A DNA stretch of 64,000 nt from assembly GCF_002982135.1 (NCBI RefSeq), contig NZ_CP019981.1, positions 1,364,001 to 1,428,000 of the forward strand, in the 5' to 3' direction. This stretch comes from Pediococcus inopinatus (GTDB lineage Bacteria > Bacillota > Bacilli > Lactobacillales > Lactobacillaceae). A program made the translations under genes and the position numbers. Of the stretch, positions 51,253 to 59,144 are shown in pieces (the first letter of the stretch is position 1; each line of letters opens with the position of its first letter). A model generated the notes under the pieces. The model was not told where the DNA came from, made no database searches, and saw only the letters and a program-made list of their open reading frames with translations.

Positions 51253-51865
51253 TGTCTTCCTGCTCTTTCACGCTCTTAATAATGTAGTAACCTTTTTGTT
51301 TTAAAACAATCTCTGCATTGCCAAATACGTGGGTCATCGTTTTTTTTGCTGAAGGTGCGCCTTGCTTTTTTTGCAAAACGATCATTAATGAGCCTCCCAC
51401 CTGCAAATGTGCAAAAGCATCCGTTAAGATTTTGGTTACAACTGTTTTACCTGCCCGCACCGGTGGATTGGATAATATCGTGTGATAATCTTTTTTAGAA
51501 ACTGCTTCATAAGTATCTGATTCCCAGATTGTGACATTTTGAATGCCATTTTGCTCAGCGTTTTGTTTGCATAAATCAAGTGCCCTTAAATTTACATCAA
51601 CAAGATCAACGTGAATTTCTGGCACCGCCTTCGCGATTGCTAATCCAATTGGCCCATAACCACAACCAACATCCAAGACATCTCCATGACTCAGATCTTT
51701 CAAATCAACCGCATCCAATAACGTTCGGGTTCCAAAATCGATGGTTCGTTTAGAAAAAACGCCACTGTCTGAATTGAAAGTTAAATTTTGAGAAAGCAAT
51801 TTAAATTGCCATTGTGTTTTTTCATGTAAAGCATCCGGATTTTGTGTATAATAATAATCAGTCAT
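51242..51865 (-). CDS. Class I SAM-dependent methyltransferase, RsmC/YbxB-like
   Basis: The 207-residue cytosolic protein has the SAM motif DVGCGYGPIGLAIA (about residue 62) and the NPPVRAGK motif of N6/N2 base methyltransferases of the RsmC family. The target is probably 16S rRNA guanine, by family resemblance only. In Bacillus the homologue ybxB follows rplL; here it is separated from rplL by nrdHEF and the insertion sequences, which suggests these came between later. It is coupled to tadA by an 11-base overlap. Confidence 0.88.
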   Translation of the reverse strand: MTDYYYTQNPDALHEKTQWQFKLLSQNLTFNSDSGVFSKRTIDFGTRTLLDAVDLKDLSHGDVLDVGCGYGPIGLAIAKAVPEIHVDLVDVNLRALDLCKQNAEQNGIQNVTIWESDTYEAVSKKDYHTILSNPPVRAGKTVVTKILTDAFAHLQVGGSLMIVLQKKQGAPSAKKTMTHVFGNAEIVLKQKGYYIIKSVKEQEDNAE

Positions 51866-52026
51866 TTAATTATTTCCTTTTCATTTTAAAATCTATTATT
51901 TTTAAAGTTAATTTCTATTATAAAGGAATATCCACCGAAATTCACAACTAACTTAGCGTTGGGTCGTCCCTAAATAAGTTGCACGCAACCTGAACAAAAA
52001 AACTTTTTCTTCAAAACCTTGTCGGG

Positions 52027-52072
52027 CCACCATATTTAGTGCTCGTAACATAATTGACACTAAATATGGTGG
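52027..52072 (+). promoter_or_regulatory. Pair of NrdR boxes upstream of nrdHEF
   Basis: Box 1 CCACCATATTTAGTGC (52027-52042) and box 2 ACACTAAATATGGTGG (52057-52072) match the NrdR consensus at about 12 and 13 of 16 positions. Their centres are 30 bases apart, close to three helical turns, as in known NrdR pairs. The boxes are also exact inverted copies over 15 bases. The following T run is not needed to end any plus-strand gene, so I read this as operator rather than terminator. Confidence 0.8.
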
Positions 52073-52080
52073 TTTTTTCA

Positions 52081-52108
52081 TTGAATTTTACATTAGATGT
52101 TGTATACT
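52081..52108 (+). promoter_or_regulatory. Predicted nrdH promoter
   Basis: TTGAAT (52081-52086) and TATACT (52103-52108) are 16 bases apart, right after the NrdR boxes and about 50 bases before the nrdH start. Confidence 0.65.
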
Positions 52109-52157
52109 GAGGATATTCAAAAAACACAAAAGTAACAAGAAATCGAGGGTGGGCAAC

Positions 52158-52388
52158 ATGAGTGAAGTAACTATTTATACAAAAAACAACTGTATGCAAT
52201 GTAAGATGACAAAACGTTTCTTAAGTGAACACAATATTCCCTTTAAAGAACGGAACATTAATACAAATCCTGATTACATTGATTATTTAAAATCTCGCGG
52301 ATTTCAAGCCGTTCCCGTAGTTGAATCCAATGGTAACGAACCAATTGCCGGATTTCGACCTGATGTTTTAAAACAACTTGCTATCTAA
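52158..52388 (+). CDS. nrdH: Glutaredoxin-like protein NrdH
   Basis: Electron donor for class Ib ribonucleotide reductase. ATG at 52158 (76 residues) has GAGGG 8 bases upstream; a GTG three codons earlier lies inside that site. The active site CMQC is at residues 12-15, and the C-terminal GFRPDVL segment is typical. It is first in nrdH-nrdE-nrdF. TrxB in this window is its likely reductase. Confidence 0.95.
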   Translation: MSEVTIYTKNNCMQCKMTKRFLSEHNIPFKERNINTNPDYIDYLKSRGFQAVPVVESNGNEPIAGFRPDVLKQLAI

Positions 52389-52414
52389 CAGATCGACATA
52401 TTTGTTAGGCCATT

Positions 52415-52456
52415 AAAACGCACCATGCTGCTTGTCACAGCTAGGCGTTTTTTTAT
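52415..52456 (+). terminator. Terminator-like hairpin between nrdH and nrdE
   Basis: AAAACGC pairs with GCGTTTT and an inner GCTG with CAGC, followed by a T run. It lies inside the operon, 42 bases before nrdE, where no promoter is seen, so it probably reduces rather than ends transcription. Confidence 0.7.
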
Positions 52457-52498
52457 TTATCCCATTTTTAGGCAGGATCCCAGAAAGGCGTGTAAATT

Positions 52499-54664
52499 AT
52501 GAGTCTTAAGAACCTTAAAGATGTCACATACTACGATTTAAATAACGAAATAAATATTCCAGTTAACAATCAAATTCCCTTGAACAAGGACCATGAAGCT
52601 CTAGCTGCATTCTTAAAAGAAAACGTCAATCCTAACACCAAGCAATTTGATTCATTACAAGACCGATTCGACTATCTAATTAAAAATGACTACATAGAGG
52701 AGGACTCAATTAAGAAATATTCTCCTGAATTTCTGCAAAAGCTTTACGATTTTTTGAATTCCCAAAATTTTCATTTTCAATCTTTTATGGCTGCTTACAA
52801 GTTCTACGCTCAGTATGCCTTAAAAACTAACGACAACAGCTATTATTTGGAACACTTCGTAGATCGAGTTGCCATGAACGCAACCTACTTTGCGGACGGT
52901 GACGAAGATCTAGCTATGTCAATCGCTGATGAGATTATTCACCAACGTTATCAACCTGCTACGCCAAGTTTCTTAAATGCTGGTAGAAAACAACGGGGCG
53001 AACTTGTTTCTTGTTTCTTAATTCAAGCAACTGATGATATGAATGCTATTGGCCGAACAATTAACTCTGCACTGCAACTTTCCAAACTCGGTGGTGGTGT
53101 CGGAATCAACTTAAGTAATTTGCGAGAAGCTGGTGCCCCTATTAAAGGTATTGAAGGCGCTGCTAGTGGCGTTGTCCCTGTTATGAAACTGTTAGAAGAT
53201 AGTTTTTCCTACGCAAATCAACTAGGCCAACGTCAAGGTGCCGGCGTTGTTTATCTCAATATTTTCCATCCTGATATTATTTCCTTTTTGTCTGCTAAAA
53301 AAGAAAACGCTGATGAAAAAATCCGTGTCAAAACCCTTTCCCTGGGTGTTGTGGTGCCTGATAAGTTCTATGACCTCGCGCGTCATGATGAGGACATGTA
53401 CTTATTCAGTCCTTACTCTGTTGAAAAAGTTTACGGAAAACCTTTCTCTTATGTAGATATTTCTGCCGAATATGACAATATGGTAGCTAATCCAGCAATC
53501 ACTAAAACAAAGATGAAAGCCCGTGATCTGGAAAACGAGCTTTCTAAATTACAACAAGAATCAGGCTATCCTTACGTAGTGAACGTTGATACAGCCAATC
53601 GCGACAACCCAATTTACGGGAAAATTGTGATGAGTAATCTGTGTTCTGAAATCATGCAGGTTCAATCGCCATCTGAAATCAATGACAAACAAGAATACAC
53701 AACAATGGGAACCGACATTAGCTGTAACCTTGGTTCCACAAATATTGTTAATATGATGAATACCCCTAACTTTGGTCATTCTGTTGAGACAATGGTCCGC
53801 GCCTTAACTTTTGTTACCGATCATTCTAATATCAGTGTTGTCCCTTCCATTCAAAATGGAAACGCACTTGCTCACACAATTGGCCTTGGCGCCATGGGCT
53901 TACATGGTTATTTAGCTAAGAACCACATGTACTATGGAAATGTAGACTCTCTTGATTTTACAAGTGTTTATTTCATGCTCCTTAACTACTGGACCTTAAA
54001 AGCTTCCAACGAAATTGCACGCGAACGTCATGAAACTTTCCACAATTTTGAAAAAAGTAAATATGCAGACGGTAGTTACTTTGATAAATATGTTTCCAAA
54101 GATTGGGGTCCAAAGACTGAAAAGGCAAAGGCTTTATTTGAAACAATTGATATCCCAACTCAAGCCGATTGGCAAGCACTAAAAGAAGCTGTTATGAAAG
54201 ATGGCCTCTATCACCAAAATCGGATGGCGGTTGCACCAACTGGCTCGATTTCTTACATTAACGACGCCACCGCTAGTCTCCAACCAATTGTTAACCGAGT
54301 TGAAGAACGTCAAGAAAAGAAAATTGGTAAAATTTATTTTCCAGCTCCATATCTTGATAACAGCACTTTAAAATATTATCAATCCGCTTATGATATCGAC
54401 ATGCGTAAAGTTGTTGACATTTATGCTGCAGCTCAACAACACGTAGATCAAGGGATGAGCATGACTTTCTTCATGCGTTCAACCATTCCAGAGGGTATGT
54501 ATGAATGGAAAGATGGCCGGACAAATAAAATGACCACGAGAGATTTGAACATTCTCCGAAACTATGCTTATAATAAGGGAATTAAATCAATTTATTATAT
54601 TCGGACTTTCACTGACAACGACGGTGAAGTCGGAGTTAACCAATGTGAAAGTTGCTCAATCTAA
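52499..54664 (+). CDS. nrdE: Class Ib ribonucleoside-diphosphate reductase, alpha subunit
   Basis: Catalytic subunit that reduces ribonucleoside diphosphates. The 721-residue protein contains active-site cysteines in the NLCSEIMQ region and the NLGSTNIVNM segment, the APTGSISYINDATASLQP motif, and the C-terminal redox pair CESC that NrdH re-reduces. AAAGGCG precedes the ATG. It is followed by nrdF after 25 bases. No allosteric ATP-cone domain is seen, as expected for class Ib. Confidence 0.97.
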   Translation: MSLKNLKDVTYYDLNNEINIPVNNQIPLNKDHEALAAFLKENVNPNTKQFDSLQDRFDYLIKNDYIEEDSIKKYSPEFLQKLYDFLNSQNFHFQSFMAAYKFYAQYALKTNDNSYYLEHFVDRVAMNATYFADGDEDLAMSIADEIIHQRYQPATPSFLNAGRKQRGELVSCFLIQATDDMNAIGRTINSALQLSKLGGGVGINLSNLREAGAPIKGIEGAASGVVPVMKLLEDSFSYANQLGQRQGAGVVYLNIFHPDIISFLSAKKENADEKIRVKTLSLGVVVPDKFYDLARHDEDMYLFSPYSVEKVYGKPFSYVDISAEYDNMVANPAITKTKMKARDLENELSKLQQESGYPYVVNVDTANRDNPIYGKIVMSNLCSEIMQVQSPSEINDKQEYTTMGTDISCNLGSTNIVNMMNTPNFGHSVETMVRALTFVTDHSNISVVPSIQNGNALAHTIGLGAMGLHGYLAKNHMYYGNVDSLDFTSVYFMLLNYWTLKASNEIARERHETFHNFEKSKYADGSYFDKYVSKDWGPKTEKAKALFETIDIPTQADWQALKEAVMKDGLYHQNRMAVAPTGSISYINDATASLQPIVNRVEERQEKKIGKIYFPAPYLDNSTLKYYQSAYDIDMRKVVDIYAAAQQHVDQGMSMTFFMRSTIPEGMYEWKDGRTNKMTTRDLNILRNYAYNKGIKSIYYIRTFTDNDGEVGVNQCESCSI

Positions 54665-54688
54665 TTTAGTTCAGAAAGGAACAAAAAA

Positions 54689-55705
54689 ATGGCAGACTCT
54701 TCAAAATTAGATCCTATCAAATGGACTCAAGATGGTAATTACAAGGCAATCAACTGGAATCAAGTTTCCGATGAGATTGATAAAGCTACTTGGGAAAAAT
54801 TAACCGAACAGTTTTGGCTCGATACCCGAATTCCAATTTCCAATGACTTGGATGATTGGCGCACCCTTGATGAAGATCATAAATGGGTTGTGGGACACGT
54901 CTTTGGTGGCCTTACCCTTCTTGACACCCTTCAATCACAAGACGGTATGGCAGCACTACGAAAAGATATTCGTACGCCCCACGAAACAGCCGTTTTTAAT
55001 AACATTCAGTTCATGGAATCTGTTCATTCAAAGAGTTATTCATCAATCTTTGAAACGTTAAATACACCAGGAGAAATTGACGAGATCTTCTCATGGAGTG
55101 ATAGCGAAGAATTCCTTCAAAACAAAACTAAGAAAATTTATACTCTCTATCATGATGATGGTGATCCACTAAAGAAAAAGATTTCAAGCGTCTTTTTGGA
55201 AACTTTCTTGTTCTACTCTGGTTTCTTTACACCACTCTATTACCTTGGTCACAACAAATTAACTAACGTTGCAGAAATCATTAAGTTAATTCTTCGTGAC
55301 GAATCTGTTCATGGTACTTACATTGGTTACAAATTCCAATTGGCTATGAAAGAATTATCAGAAAACAAACAGCAAGAACTCAAAGACTGGATGTTTAACT
55401 TCTTATACGAACTTTATGATAACGAAGAAAAATATGTCCACGTTTTATATGATCAAGTCGGTTGGACGGACCAAGTCTTAACGTTTACGCGCTATAACGC
55501 AAACAAGGCCTTAATGAATTTGGGTCAAAATCCCCTCTTCCCTGACACAGAAGCTGACGTGAACCCAATTGTGATGAACGGAATCTCTACAGGAACTGCT
55601 AATCACGATTTCTTCTCACAAGTTGGTAATGGTTATCGTTTAGGAAAGCTAGAAACTATGTCTGATAAAGATTACAATATTGGCGAACCCAAAGACCAAA
55701 AATAG
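54689..55705 (+). CDS. nrdF: Class Ib ribonucleoside-diphosphate reductase, beta subunit
   Basis: Subunit that carries the metal-tyrosyl radical. The 338-residue helical protein has metal-ligand segments such as QFMESVHSKSYS and ILRDESVHGTYIGYKF (EXXH). The flavodoxin-like activator nrdI, usual in such operons, is not in this window. The end of the gene is followed after about 45 bases by an IS3 element; the remaining downstream sequence shows only a weak short stem, so no complete terminator is seen. Confidence 0.96.
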   Translation: MADSSKLDPIKWTQDGNYKAINWNQVSDEIDKATWEKLTEQFWLDTRIPISNDLDDWRTLDEDHKWVVGHVFGGLTLLDTLQSQDGMAALRKDIRTPHETAVFNNIQFMESVHSKSYSSIFETLNTPGEIDEIFSWSDSEEFLQNKTKKIYTLYHDDGDPLKKKISSVFLETFLFYSGFFTPLYYLGHNKLTNVAEIIKLILRDESVHGTYIGYKFQLAMKELSENKQQELKDWMFNFLYELYDNEEKYVHVLYDQVGWTDQVLTFTRYNANKALMNLGQNPLFPDTEADVNPIVMNGISTGTANHDFFSQVGNGYRLGKLETMSDKDYNIGEPKDQK

Positions 55706-55791
55706 TATTAAAAAGACGTCACTGGTTAGTAACTAACTGCACTAGGCCCTGTCAAGTTGACAGATGAAATAATATAAATTTAAGTTTGTTT

Positions 55792-56685
55792 CTAAATGGC
55801 TTCATTCCAGTATTCATCTGGAGTGAGGCCATTTCTTATTGCTGAACGGTTATGGTGGTTAAAATAATATATTCCATCTTCTACAAGTTTTACTAGTTCT
55901 TCATAAGTTTTTGCCAACGGATGGCGAGCCATCCAACGAAGTTTAAATTCATTCCACCAACGTTCCATCGGAGCGTTGTCGTATGGAGTGCCTGGTCTTG
56001 ACATGCTACGTGTCACGTTATAACGAGCCAAATAATTATTGAAAGCTCCAGAAGTATAAGCAGATCCTCGATCTGTGTGAATTAATGGATGAGCATTACT
56101 AAATTGATTGAAAGCTCGCTGAAATACTTGAATTTCGGCTGCACTAGTCTCCGTCAGGCTTAGATTGTAGGCTAACAGTTTTCGCCCGTATAAATCTAAG
56201 ACACCACTTAAACGTACCTTGTGCTCACCATTTACACCGTAGGTTAATTCAGTTGAGTCTGATAACCAAACTTGATTAGGTGCCGTAACTTTGAAGCTTT
56301 GATTTAAAGTGTTATCCAGGATATATTGATCAGACTGTTTAACCCGATTATGTTTCTTAACCTTGATTTCACAGCGTAATCCGAGTTCACGCATAATTCG
56401 TTTCACTTGTTTAAGTGTCACAGCAAAAGTGACTTGGTTATCTTTTTCTAGGTTAGTAAGAAGATTCCCAGCTCCTATTCCTTGAAAATGAAAATCAAAC
56501 CAGTATTGGACACGCTCCTTAAGTACTTTATCTTGTCTTTCCCAAGATGTTATTTGGCGATTAATTCCTTTGTAATAAGCTTGACGGCTTACGCCGACAA
56601 CTTTAAGTAGTTTGGTGACCGCTCCTTGTTTCCCCTGACTGACTTCACTTATGGCCTGATATGCCAGTCGATGCTGTTTATTCAC
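55792..56685 (-). CDS. IS3-family transposase OrfB (DDE integrase)
   Basis: The 297-residue protein has the rve integrase core with catalytic residues D (LSDSTELTYG), D (HTDRGSAYTS) and E (NAPMERWWNEFK). An HTH_21-type helix lies upstream. The in-frame start is GTG overlapping the orfA stop by 4 bases, but translation is more likely as OrfAB by -1 frameshifting at the A7 run (56709-56715). No stop interrupts the fused frame. Confidence 0.92.
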   Translation of the reverse strand: MNKQHRLAYQAISEVSQGKQGAVTKLLKVVGVSRQAYYKGINRQITSWERQDKVLKERVQYWFDFHFQGIGAGNLLTNLEKDNQVTFAVTLKQVKRIMRELGLRCEIKVKKHNRVKQSDQYILDNTLNQSFKVTAPNQVWLSDSTELTYGVNGEHKVRLSGVLDLYGRKLLAYNLSLTETSAAEIQVFQRAFNQFSNAHPLIHTDRGSAYTSGAFNNYLARYNVTRSMSRPGTPYDNAPMERWWNEFKLRWMARHPLAKTYEELVKLVEDGIYYFNHHNRSAIRNGLTPDEYWNEAI

Positions 56686-57356
56686 TCCCTGCGCTGAATT
56701 TCTTGAAATTTTTTTATGAAGGCTTCCATAAGTTCTTTATCTTTCAACTCTGATTCTAGTTGTCGGATTCGCAAATTAGCTTTTTCTAAATCAGTTAGTT
56801 CACTTAGTTGTTTATGATGTCCACGATTATCAATCAGAGCTTCATAGCCAGCTTGTTTTGTTTTAAGTACCCATGAGCGTGCTTGCTGATAAGAAACAGC
56901 GAAATGTTCGGCTGCTTCAGCATAACTATGTTTGTGTCTTGTCACATATTCGACAACCTCAATACGTTCCTTAAAGTTGGTTTTACGACTCATAATAGGG
57001 ACCTGCTTTCTAAACGGCGAGGCCGTTATTTGTTTATCCCTATTATACCTGGAAACCCAATTGAGTATCTGAGTCGTTGATCGTAATCCATACTTTATAG
57101 CTATTTCACGATACGTGCCTTCACCATTCAAAAAATCACTAATGGCTTCCCGTTTTAACTCCTTAGAGTAATGCTTGTTATGATGGGCTTCGGAAAGCTC
57201 TTCGGTCCCGCCACTTTGATACTTTACTTGCCAATCTTTCACAGTTTGGGTTGCAACCTTATTGTGTTTGGCAAAGTTACCTAAAGATAAGTTTGACTGT
57301 TTAAATTCCGTCAATATCGCTAATTTTTCAGCCGCTGTATATTTAGATCTAGGCAT
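56682..57356 (-). CDS. IS3-family transposase OrfA (DNA-binding helix-turn-helix)
   Basis: The 224-residue protein has helix-turn-helix regions of the HTH_28/IS150 OrfA kind (residues 1-60, 60-110 and 120-170) and ends with a leucine-rich coiled coil (LRIRQLESELKDKELMEAF). It binds the element ends. It overlaps orfB by 4 bases. An A-A-A-A-A-A-A slippery run near its end fits the usual IS3 frameshift. Confidence 0.9.
   Translation of the reverse strand: MPRSKYTAAEKLAILTEFKQSNLSLGNFAKHNKVATQTVKDWQVKYQSGGTEELSEAHHNKHYSKELKREAISDFLNGEGTYREIAIKYGLRSTTQILNWVSRYNRDKQITASPFRKQVPIMSRKTNFKERIEVVEYVTRHKHSYAEAAEHFAVSYQQARSWVLKTKQAGYEALIDNRGHHKQLSELTDLEKANLRIRQLESELKDKELMEAFIKKFQEIQRRE
56709..56715 (-). 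promoter_or_regulatory. Predicted -1 frameshift slippery site of the IS3 element
   Basis: Seven A on the minus strand, in register A-AAA-AAA relative to orfA. After a -1 slip the frame continues into orfB with no stop, giving an OrfAB fusion, as known for IS3-family elements. Confidence 0.7.
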
Positions 57357-57394
57357 AGAAAAATCCCTCCATGATAATCAGATGAATTATATTG

Positions 57395-58828
57395 GGTCTA
57401 CACTTTCTGGTATTGGTGAATAACTGATACCAGTTTTTATTTTGAAAATTAAAAGGACATCTGTCCTCTTTGTGCTACGATTTAATCACCAAACAAAATC
57501 GAAAAGAGGAAAAACAGATGTCCCTAACTAATTCTATCTTAAGCTTGTTTGAAATGACAGACCCAAATATAACCGTAACTGGTGTTACCAAGAAACGTTG
57601 CCCGAATGGACAACGAATTCATGTCGTTCACGCCAACCTTTCTTATCAGCTTGTGAAATGTCCCCATTGTGGCCATAAAAGTCTAATTAAAAACGGTACC
57701 CACGTTAGTCATCTAAGGTTGGGAACCTTATCAGGCGGACGTTATGAAATGCAGCTAAGAAGACAAAGATATCAATGCCAACATTGTTTAAAAACCTGTG
57801 GAGCTAAAACTAACCTCGTTAGACGTAATGAAACTTTTACCCACAATGTTAAACATCAGGTCATTGTGCTAGCTCGTGACATGCTGACCAGTAAAGAAAT
57901 CGCTAAAATTTGTGGCATTTCACCAAGTAGTGTTCAACGTATTTTAAATGCAAATATTCACTTGGCTTACCGTGTTAAGCAACTTCCGCCAAATCTTTGT
58001 TTCGATGAATTTCGTTCCTGTAATCATCTAATGTCCTTTAACTGTTGCGATGCCGTTAGTCATCGCCGCATTGTGACCCTCAAAGATCGTCTCAGTAAGG
58101 ATATCATTGATTACTTTGAAGCTCGTTATTCAGTTCAAGAACGTGCGAAAGTTCAAACAATTACTATTGATATGAACGCCGAATATGCTAGCTTTATTCA
58201 TCGTTTATTCCCGAATGCTGTCACGATTATTGACCGTTTCCACATTATTCAGCTTGCTGGTCGTGCACTAGACAATGAACGTACATGTATTATCCGTACT
58301 TTTCAAGATAAGCATTCACGCATTTACCGCATCCTTAAATCTCAATGGCGTTTATTTCATTTGGCAGAAGAGAAAATCAATGACACTAAGCTTATCTATT
58401 TACGAGGCATTAACGAGTATATGACCCAACAGAACGCCATCGACCTTGCCTTAGATGAATTTCCAGAATTCAAAACTGTGTATCAAACTTATCAAGGCAT
58501 TCTAACCGCTATTCACCAAAAGGATGCCACGGAATTTAAAAATTTGATTACCAACTACCAAGTAGCTGGTAATCAAATGGACGTCACCATTTCAACCTTC
58601 GTTAAGAACGGCTCAGCAGTGCTCAACAGTTGTCGTTATCCGTATTCTAACGGTCCTATTGAAGGACTTAATCGTAAAATCAAGGTATTAAAGCGTAGCT
58701 GTTTTGGTTTTCGAAATATTCATAACTTCTTCATTCGTATCAGTTTAATTCATGAGTAAACAAAAAGCACATTCACCGAAGTGAACATGCCTTCAAAAAT
58801 CTCTACCAATACAGTTTGACAGAGACCC
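57395..58828 (+). mobile_element. ISL3-family insertion sequence
   Basis: Both ends begin GGGTCT-N10-GTATTGGT: left from 57395, right reading inward from 58828 on the minus strand. This 1434-bp unit holds one intact transposase on the plus strand. The expected 8-bp target duplication is not seen (flanks attatatt and aagattat differ), which suggests rearrangement or deletion after insertion. The right end interrupts a T-box leader. Confidence 0.85.
57518..58759 (+). CDS. ISL3-family transposase
   Basis: ATG at 57518 (413 residues) has AGAGG 8 bases upstream; the frame open 16 codons earlier lacks one. N-terminal zinc-binding CPHCG...CQHC (about 50-90), an HTH segment (TSKEIAKICGISPSSVQRI) and the DDE_Tnp_ISL3 core with TIDMNAEYASFIHRLFPN, DRFHI and the final YPYSNGPIEGLNRKIK are visible. 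Full length and without disruption, so it may be active. Confidence 0.93.
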   Translation: MSLTNSILSLFEMTDPNITVTGVTKKRCPNGQRIHVVHANLSYQLVKCPHCGHKSLIKNGTHVSHLRLGTLSGGRYEMQLRRQRYQCQHCLKTCGAKTNLVRRNETFTHNVKHQVIVLARDMLTSKEIAKICGISPSSVQRILNANIHLAYRVKQLPPNLCFDEFRSCNHLMSFNCCDAVSHRRIVTLKDRLSKDIIDYFEARYSVQERAKVQTITIDMNAEYASFIHRLFPNAVTIIDRFHIIQLAGRALDNERTCIIRTFQDKHSRIYRILKSQWRLFHLAEEKINDTKLIYLRGINEYMTQQNAIDLALDEFPEFKTVYQTYQGILTAIHQKDATEFKNLITNYQVAGNQMDVTISTFVKNGSAVLNSCRYPYSNGPIEGLNRKIKVLKRSCFGFRNIHNFFIRISLIHE

Positions 58829-59086
58829 AAGATTATGGGGCGAAGACTTCGCGGTGCCACCCATTTTTTAATATTTTCCATACTAAACTTAGCAAACACT
58901 CCTCACCACAAAACGGGCAAAAGAATGTTCCGTAAGGTATCGGTTACTACCGGGAAACCAGCCAGATAACGACCACTTTCCAATTTCGAGATCATCTTCA
59001 AGCTTTTAAACAACGCCCTTTTTCATCAACAAAGGCTCTCTTTTAGAAGTTGTTCAGCTCTACTCTTCTCATCAACACTTAATATT
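58829..59086 (-). ncRNA. T-box leader, truncated in its terminator by the ISL3 element
   Basis: On the minus strand: GATGA and AGTA (K-turn and loop-E elements) near 59070, AGAGAGCC with its distal loop, a 3' strand ending AGCTT-GAA-GATGA with the specifier, stem II/III sequences, and the antiterminator T-box GGGTGGCACCGCG (58849-58861). The terminator begins (GAAGTCTTCGCCCC) but its 3' arm and T tail are cut at 58828/58829. The T-box base is C (TGGC), predicting a tRNA with discriminator G73. Specifier GAT (Asp) fits that better than ATG. The regulated gene is absent. Confidence 0.85.
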
Positions 59087-59100
59087 TTTAACTTTTACTT

Positions 59101-59129
59101 AATTTAACATTCACTTCTGGTAAAGTCAA
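59101..59129 (-). promoter_or_regulatory. Predicted promoter of the T-box leader
   Basis: On the minus strand TTGACT (59124-59129) and extended -10 TG-T-TAAATT (59101-59106) are 17 bases apart. The first base of the -35 is also the first base of the IS target repeat, so the promoter was just spared by that insertion. Confidence 0.65.
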
Positions 59130-59144
59130 TAACAGATTATGAAT
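59129..59144. repeat. 16-bp direct repeat, left copy (ATAACAGATTATGAAT)
   Basis: Identical to 60737-60752 and 62330-62345, bordering the two tandem insertion sequences. Best explained as target duplication. Confidence 0.9.

Larger units (their letters stand above)
55750..57403 (-). mobile_element. IS3-family (IS150-type) insertion sequence, ends approximate
   Basis: It holds orfA and orfB on the minus strand. Possible termini are TGT... at 55750 and ...ACA at 57403, but the two ends show little inverted-repeat similarity and no target duplication, so the borders are approximate. Its right end touches or overlaps the left end of the ISL3-family element. The reading frames are intact. Confidence 0.75.

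Noticed and set aside
52027..52080. Read as an intrinsic terminator (15-bp stem plus six T)
   Set aside because: No plus-strand gene lies upstream, and both arms match the NrdR consensus at near-correct spacing before nrdH.
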